Source: Jaapia argillacea MUCL 33604
Taxonomy: Eukaryota > Basidiomycota > Agaricomycetes > Jaapiales > Jaapiaceae
DNA: 64,000 nucleotides
Direction of reading: 5' to 3'
Assembly (NCBI GenBank): GCA_000697665.1
Contig: KL197737.1
Location: 208,051 to 272,050, forward strand
Made by a program: the position numbers and the translations under genes. How positions within the stretch are numbered: position 1 is the first letter of the stretch; each line of letters starts with the position of its first letter. Positions 57,491 through 64,000 of this stretch are shown piece after piece. The notes beneath the pieces were generated by a model. It was not told the origin of the DNA, ran no database searches, and saw only the letters and a list, made by a program, of their open reading frames with translations.

Positions 57491-58689
57491 TCTAAGCTTG
57501 CAAGCTCAACAAAACCCAGACCCTAACACAAGAGTTGCTTGGGATGAAATGTTTGGCCCTTTGTCTAGTACTGTATCATCACAACCAAAGCGGTGGTCAC
57601 ACATCACAGCCAATTTTTGCCTGTATGTGCAATAATATTTTCTCAAATTTTCGGATTTTCTGGATTTTCTGAAAGTCCAAAACTTTATGAAATCGTGCCA
57701 CTTTGGTCATGACAATACAGTACAGCTACCTACAAGACAAGCATAGTTCTTCACCTCAGCTGCAGGCTCCAGACTTGCCAGCTTCTCTGATGACATAGTG
57801 ACCTCCCATTGTCATGCAGCAAGTTGAAATACTAACAGCCTGGCAAGACTAATTTTGATAGCAAAGAAATTAGAAGCGAGGAAAAGGATAGGAAAAGTCA
57901 CTGAAAAGGTTCAGAAATTTGGCTATAGTTAATTCATTACTCAGAGCACCACAGTTTTAATCATTCACTGACTATTTTTGACTGAAAACACCCTAGATTA
58001 GCCTCACTGGAGGGGAGAATGGGAAAGTACCCTTGTTATGTGAGGGTTTCGACCATTCAATGACTATTTCTGACTGAAGCAGCAGTGGAAATCACCTGGA
58101 TTTGAAATTCTAATCAGGTGGCTGACTATTACCGACTTGCATTGACTATAAAAGACTTCCATCGACTTCCATTTTTACTGAGAGTCACGGCCCAAACATC
58201 CCAGCCGGTCTTCGACGCTTACGAGTTTACGAGTTTGTACGTCATTGAAGATCGGCTGGTCTCGAGCCTAGCACAACGCAAAGCAAGCGCCTGGCCGATT
58301 TCCCGATGGAAGGAAGTATTTGATCCCGTATTCTGTCGACACGTCTGACCCCTTGTAAGGGCGACCCTTGGAGCGGGGAAACACATACCGTCAACGATCA
58401 TTGATTCCGCCTGGTGCTTGACACCATACACGAACGGCAGCAACGTCCGCCTTGATAAATGACCATCACGGTAAATGGTTACATGACACAATGCAAGGAA
58501 TATCGAATGGGACTGGTAAAGATGCGAATACAATTGAATGCAAAGACCGAGACAACGGAATCCCCGACAACCACATTGCACGAGGGAACCAGCCATCACA
58601 TGAACAAGGGTCGAGTCTACGGAGTGAGTTGAGGGATAAATCAGATATTCTCAAGGAGTGGAGCGATCAAAATTGAACGAACCTCCTCC
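57491..58689. other. Unique AT-rich to host transition, no gene
   Basis: 57.5-58.1 kb is AT-rich like the Plavaka region. At 57,967, 58,054, 58,120 and 58,143 there are clustered TGACTATT-like words followed by GACT. From about 58.15 kb composition becomes balanced. Short minus-strand frames at 58.2-58.6 kb show no domain. Confidence 0.5.
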
Positions 58690-60298
58690 TCACAGAACTT
58701 TCACCACCCCACTCAAATGCACCAAACTCTGTTTCTCCCTCTCCCGTTCTTCTTCCCTAATAGCCTGAAACTCCAAAATGAAATCCCGAACTTCCTTTGG
58801 CACTTCCCTCAACTCTCCCAAAGACGGGAACACCCTATCCAAAACCCTAGCCAACACAAACGCGTTCCTCACAAAGGAACACCTGAACCCTAACTCCTTC
58901 AATCCGTGCTGCAGAACCGGTACATCTTGTAGAGTAGGTCTCTCGTAGACGTTGAGTGTGTCAATGTAGATGCGGGAGAGATGCGGGCAGTGACGGGCGA
59001 GAGTGGGGAGGGAGTGGACGGTTAGGCCTGTTGTGTGGAGGAGGTAGAGGGATATTAAGGAGGGGTAGGAGGATGCGAGGGTACGAGTGTCCGCGTCCAT
59101 TAGGCGAAGAGTGATGTGTTGGAATGAGAAGTGAAAGTGGGTGAGGGCAGAGAGGGAGAGTAGAGGGGTGATTAGGGATATTGGAATGTTCTTGTTTATG
59201 TCGGATGAAGGGGTAGCTTCCGTTGCTAGGGTGAGAGAACGGAGCGAGGGGGCGAATCTGGCGAGGCTCTCGAAAAGCGGTCCACAATCATCCCAGAAAC
59301 CGGGTTTGGAAGTTGACATTGAGAAGGATGATAGGGTGGTCGTGCTGAGGGAGTCGAGGAGACATGAAACGATGATGAATCGTCCGTCTGTGATCTCGAG
59401 AGACCGAAGAGCTGGAAACCCTTTCCAACCCGAAACGTCGTCGACCCTTAAACTTGTAACGTCGAGCGTGAGATGCGAGAGTAGCGGTCTAGTGGAGAGT
59501 TCTTGGAGGATGGGGCCGGTTAGTTGACATTCGCCCATGATGATGTTGCCTATGTGAAGGCTGGTGATGGCCTTGAATTCGGTGACGAAGTCGAGTGGGA
59601 CTTGAGGCATGTGTCCAATGAGGTTGAGGTTCTCCAGTGAGGGGGAACATCGGGGAAGAGCACCGAGGAAGTTGTGGAGGTCGTCGTCCTCGATAACCTC
59701 CGCGAGGGAATGGTCGGGGTGGCAACTTGTTAGAATATTGATGCGTCGGAGGGAGGGGGAGAGGAATGGCAACATTTCCTTTGCCATGTCTCCTGTGAAT
59801 GGCCTGTCGTCTCGTTCCCACTCGAGAATGCGCAACGAAGGAAGTAAGGAGCCGTCCTTATACTTGTGTAGGGTGGAGTAGACCACAGGATCGATATGCC
59901 GCGGAGGTTTAAAACGTAGTTTGTGTATCCGTCTGCTGTACTTGTCAAACACAGTCCAATGGACCACGTCGATCGGTTCCACGATCGTCTGCAGAGAAGG
60001 TGGCTGTTTGGGAATTCAAAGTTAACATTCATTGACGGGGCAACATATTCACATAAATGGTTTGTACCCGTCGTCTGGTTGGTTTCTGAACCTCTTGGTA
60101 AGAGGGCAGGAGTTTCAGTAGCGGTTCTATGGAATCTAACTCATCCCAGAGAACGTCCAACGCAGTGTTGGAGAGCAACCGATAGCAACGGGATAAATTG
60201 GCGAGATCTGCGCGCCACCGGTGGTGACCGCTATGCTTGATGTGTTTGCAGACTTCGCGACAGATTTCTGCAACGCCCAGTGCTCGATCGTGGAACAT
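58690..60298 (-). CDS. F-box protein with leucine-rich region
   Basis: Two exons, 60,298-60,053 and 60,003-58,690, joined in phase across a 49-bp intron (TAT|GTGAAT ... AACAG), give 519 residues and no internal stop. Residues 6-50 (ALGVAEICREVCKHI ... LSNTALDVLWDEL) fit the F-box of basidiomycete proteins, which binds Skp1 in SCF ubiquitin ligases. The remainder has irregular Leu-rich segments (SLRRINILT, SLENLNLIGH, LLSHLTLDV, LTHFHFSF), the usual substrate-recognition part. The start at 60,298 (MFHDRALG) was chosen because it directly precedes the F-box; an upstream exon is possible. The target is unknown. This is the first undamaged gene to the right of the transposon stack. Confidence 0.82.
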
Positions 60299-61730
60299 CT
60301 CGTGATTCGAAAGGTCGGGGCTGACGGGTCCTAGCCAGGGGGGGACGAAGAAAAAATAAAGCGGAGATTGGGTGGTGAACCTCGAAAGGCTCAGAGATAG
60401 GCGTGTTCGCTTCGTCGAGGAAGTCCCCGCTGAATGACGGAAGAAAGAAAGGGAGGGTTGGTGGACTCGACCACGGTTTTGAGGCCATTTGGAATTGTAG
60501 GGAATCGAACAGGAGGTCAAGGTGTGCATCTGTACCGGTAAGACGGAGAGTCCGATTTAGATGCCAGCTTCGACTAGACACGGTCTGGACTTTCGTGAGC
60601 TGTAACGTTGTACAGGGACAGACTGTGCTAGGCCATGACTCCGCAAGCCTTGTTGAGTCGTCGATGTAGCTGGCGAAGGCATAAGGTGGCTGTGCTCGGT
60701 CTAGACTCGGAAGCAGATCAGTATTGGGGGTGCACAGCCACAACGCCTTCCTTCAGTGGGATTGGTTCCAGCAGCTCGGCCAGCGTATTTATTGGCTTTC
60801 TTTCTTCGGCTGTTCATTAATATTATGGCTTTACGAGACAGAGCATTCAGTTGAGCAGCATATCCCTCCGTCTCATCATTGCGATCCCCGAACGCACCTG
60901 CTAATATCACTCTTGAATCAGAAGAGAGATGAATCTAGGCCTCCGGAGAGTTGCTGGCCAAGAGCATGAGAATTTCGGCGACACTGGATTAGTCGAGGTA
61001 TCACGGCTGCCATGTGTGGAGTGAGAAGAAACCAACAAACTCTGTGTGCTTTTGCACTTGTTTTGGACGTTGACGAAGGATCAGGGCGTATCTATTCCAT
61101 CCGTATGTTCTGCAGCCGTCGGCTGTACCCTGTTTATCGACCTTTGAGAACTGAACAATACCCCAGACTGACTGCAAAAGTAAAACACTCACATGCGTCT
61201 GACTTGGTTATCGAGCATCACTCGTACGTGTCTCGCATGCCTATCGGCCACACACTTTCGTAACGTCAGGGCCAGCCTGCGGGCGCCATCAGGTAAAAAC
61301 ACGATACGCAGCGTGTTTTTTCCAGTGTCCGGCCGTCAGGTAATCGCAGGTTAAGCACGGACTGGTATCGACCGTTCTCCTTGTCCGATCGACATCCGGG
61401 GCAACTGGCGGCTGGTGCCATGCATAGCCTTAAGGCTTTTCAGGGCAAGAGTAACATACACATCTGTACGGGATGCTGGGGGACGTGGTTCTCGGAACGA
61501 TCGTTCAGAATAAGGAGCTCAATCAAGGAGGGGACTAGTCCCAACAACCTAAACGCCACAGGCTCGTTGCGACAAGATCAGCAAGTTAACATTAACTTCC
61601 CCGATCAGCCCGGGCATATTAAGCCCCTGTAATATCCCCATCGCGCTACTCAACACACTGTATCCCCGCGGAAAAATCGATGAAACAGATCGATTTTCTC
61701 CCTATATTCGAAGGTTCCCAGTCAGTAACG
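60299..61730. other. Intergenic region between the two F-box genes
   Basis: 1.4 kb. Several overlapping frames occur at 60.3-60.75 kb, but none has a domain or a sensible exon structure. It should hold the promoter of the left F-box gene. No repeat or RNA gene was seen. Confidence 0.5.
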
Positions 61731-63920
61731 TCACCCAAAGGCAAAACAAGATGACAAACTTGTATCGTCGTCTTCCTGTCCGGCCCCACCTCTATCTAGC
61801 CTCGACCAACCTTGAAAGCGGTACCCAGGACCCCTCCAACCTTCAAGATCACAAGCAAAGTATACCCCACTCCGCGTCATTGTCATACAACTGATCCGGT
61901 CCAAGATACTGGAATTCGGAATCTGCAGCAATTCATAAACTTTGATAGTCGGGAGAGTCGATGTGCCTTCGTTTATCCGATGTGGTAGGCAGTTGAATTG
62001 GTGATAGTATGGGTCGAGGTCAATCACATACAGCCCTTTGACCAGGTGGGATGAATGGGTCAACTGGTCTCTACATCGCAAATTAGATATGGGCTCACAC
62101 TAATGACGCAAATCCTCCTCTCGTCTTCCCATCTAATCTGAGCACGCATACCAAAAGGTCCCAAGTCTAGCTTAACGGTAACATCCCTGAATGTGGCTTC
62201 TCCTCGTCCCACACGGTCAAAATCCCGAATGAGGAAGAGGAGGCCGTCGCCATTGACTGTTACGAGGTGTTTACCTGAGGGTGAAAAGTGTGCTGCAAGA
62301 CAAGCGTCAAGATCAGAAAAGAGGAGGGTTTCGAAGGGGATGTTTGGCTATACATGCAATAAAGATTTGCAACCTCCTCCTCCCCGCAGCCCCTCTCCAA
62401 ACAACAGCACGACTCCTACCCGATTGCGTAGTCGGACGCAGACAAAGTAGCATCTCCCTCAAACCCTCACTACCATTCACCACCACCATCCGAAGATTCC
62501 CTGATCTTCGGATCTTTGGGGACGGCGGCGTCGAAGTACGCGAAGGCGATTGGGGAGATAATCTTGACACTGAGAACGCACCGTCCTTCGCGAATTCTGG
62601 AATGTTGAGAGACATGTCGGGTGTTGGGAAGAACATTGGTGTTCGGGCGTTTAGATTGCTCGGGCTACCTGGTGTACCCTGGTTATTGTCGCTTTGGCGC
62701 TCTTCAAACTCCTCCCAACCAAGCAAGACAACTCCATCGATCATCGAAACAAGCACCAATCTCTTCTCCACTTGAACATCCACATACATCGTGATCCTCG
62801 GGCATCCATCCGCTCTTGCATCCCCATCCACATCCGCCATTACCGCTGCCAGATCCCACCACTTGATCAAGGTCCCAAACCTCACATCAAAGATGCAGAT
62901 GTAGGAATGGTTATTCCCTTTTTGTAGACTTACGACTAGTATGGGATACTGGAAACGAAAGGCGCGGGTGAATGGGATCGGTTCGGCGGCAGCGATATGC
63001 GCCGGAAGATATGAGTCAGAGAGTGGGTTAATGAAGGCGTGCGGTGTAAATGATCCCCGGAGGGATGAACCAGTGGACTGCGATTCGAGGTGTGGATCCG
63101 AAGTCGTAGGGTTGTTGAGATGGGAATGATCTCGAAAAGCCCTCTCTTCCGCTTCAAATTGGGGTGCCAACGCCTGTGCGGGGGAGGAAGATGAGAGAAG
63201 GGGAGAGTAGACTCCGTCTAGGTGGAGACGGGCGTCGGAGGTCCGGCGCCATACTTCCAGGGTTGAGGGGTCGCGTCTACCCCAGATCAGGTAACCATTC
63301 GAGAATTCCAGGTGCGCATAGGATGCCACGCAATCCTAACATCAGAAGAGGTCGTTAGTAACCCTATAAGAAAACGATGCCGCGACGAGGGAGAGGTGTC
63401 ACCTTGGGCAATCCCCATATCAACCTGTCGTCTTCCAAGGTGCTCACTGTCAGACCGTTATTCTCGTGAGTGGCGATAACAGTTCGTTGTTTCTCATCAA
63501 TTGTGAAACGATGGACGGCTTGGCCAGGAGAGGTGTAGGAACCTTCCGAGAGTAGATTCTGTCCCGACCAGGATTGGGACAGGATGGTGTGCCGTCTACC
63601 TTTCCGTAGGACCGTAACGTAACCAGGTCAGCAGATATTCACAAAGACACGAATCGAGATATCTGGCACCGACAAAGATCTTTCCAACTGTTTAACCCAT
63701 CCATCCACGAACCATTCTCGCTATCCCTGACTGTCTCCAGAGAAACGACATCGGGTGAGACGAATCTGTGGTAGATGGCTGCTTGACGATAGACGGTGTC
63801 TTGGTTGGCATTGAGGAAAGCTAACCAGGCCCGACTCAACAAAGTGATGGTGCTAATGTCGCCCAGAGGAAGGTAAGAGAGCAAGTGCAAAGTGAGTTCT
63901 GCTGGCAGGGATTTCAACAT
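61731..63920 (-). CDS. F-box protein with a long C-terminal region
   Basis: Five exons, 63,920-63,643, 63,595-63,403, 63,335-62,354, 62,292-62,101 and 62,035-61,731, all phases consistent, give 649 residues. Residues 4-48 form an F-box (LPAELTLHLLSYLPLGDIS, LSRAWLAFL). The long remainder has beta-rich segments (RFTIDEKQRTVIATHENNG, FQYPILVVSL, YICIFDVRFGTLIKWWDL, HFSPSGKHLVTVNGDGLLFL) of the kind that form a propeller-like substrate domain, with a Ser/Pro/Arg-rich insert. It probably acts as the adaptor of an SCF ubiquitin ligase; the substrate is unknown. The donor of exon 4 is GTGTGA, chosen because GTGAGC two bases on would break the frame. Same strand as the other F-box gene, 1.4 kb away. 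Confidence 0.85.
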
Positions 63921-64000
63921 GGTTCATCGTTACTCTCAATTAATATCGGTGAGTGGACTCGAGGATTGGTAAATGAGATATCCTGGCTAGTGTCGAATGG

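Noticed and set aside
58219-58599. A 126-codon minus-strand frame next to the F-box gene
   Set aside because: Cys/His/Arg-rich without a domain and opposed by equally long frames on the other strand.
60231-60743. A 170-codon minus-strand frame upstream of the F-box/LRR gene
   Set aside because: It overlaps the F-box exon in another frame, has no domain, and the F-box frame explains the region.
61255-61420. A GC-balanced stretch that looked bacterial-like (GGCCAGCCTGCGGGCGCC)
   Set aside because: No frame, no repeat and no boundary. It is ordinary intergenic DNA between two host genes.

Overview
The window looks like a piece of an Agaricomycete (mushroom-forming basidiomycete) nuclear genome. 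Genes have short introns of about 45-65 bp with GT..AG borders. Two F-box genes at the right end are of a basidiomycete kind, and the mobile elements (KDZ with a TET/JBP oxygenase, Plavaka/CACTA, a LINE with RNase H, a Ty3 chromovirus) are those typical of this group. No rRNA, tRNA or CRISPR array was recognised. About 58 kb of the 64 kb is a stack of mobile elements and their cargo. Only the last 5-6 kb looks like intact host sequence.

Layout. 1-3.56 kb: an old, broken Ty3-type gag/protease fossil. About 3.58-27.48 kb: the most interesting object. Two imperfect inverted terminal repeats appear to bound one very large KDZ-type DNA transposon. It carries a KDZ transposase (minus), a TET/JBP dioxygenase (minus), a gene with RNase H1 N-terminal/viroplasmin-like motifs (minus) and a large Ser/Pro-rich gene of unknown function (plus), the last two divergent. 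This element is split by a 10.9 kb LTR element (9,882-20,768, target duplication GGTGA). That LTR element was split by a hAT-like non-autonomous element (12,554-14,342), which in turn contains a solo LTR (13,253-13,781, target duplication CTTCT). 27.5-29.56 kb: a fragment related to the first LTR element. 29.56-31.44 kb: pyrimidine-rich sequence without a gene. 31.48-33.06 kb: a partial minus-strand gene of unknown function. 33.16-36.33 kb: an AT-rich Plavaka-type transposase. 37.13-57.49 kb: a tandem array of about 203-bp units, cut twice, by a nearly complete LINE (37,911-47,381, target duplication ATGTCTT) and by a Ty3 chromovirus (47,478-56,443, target duplication ATATC). 58.69-63.92 kb: two F-box genes on the minus strand with fully consistent splice structures (519 and 649 residues).

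How it fits together. The nesting gives a relative order: KDZ cargo element, then LTR element A, then the hAT-like element, then the solo LTR; and separately tandem array, then LINE and chromovirus. In the KDZ transposase, the TET/JBP gene, the viroplasmin-like gene and LINE ORF2 the reading frame is largely preserved, and the stops I identified are nearly all TGA, several where relatives, as I remember them, have arginine. The LTR pairs differ almost only by transitions. Both facts point to decay by deamination of methylated CpG. That is notable because the DNA transposon itself carries a TET/JBP enzyme, a family that oxidises 5-methylcytosine.

Limits. Family calls rest on motif recognition from memory and no search was run. 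Element ends with matching target duplications are exact. The ends of the KDZ and Plavaka elements are not.
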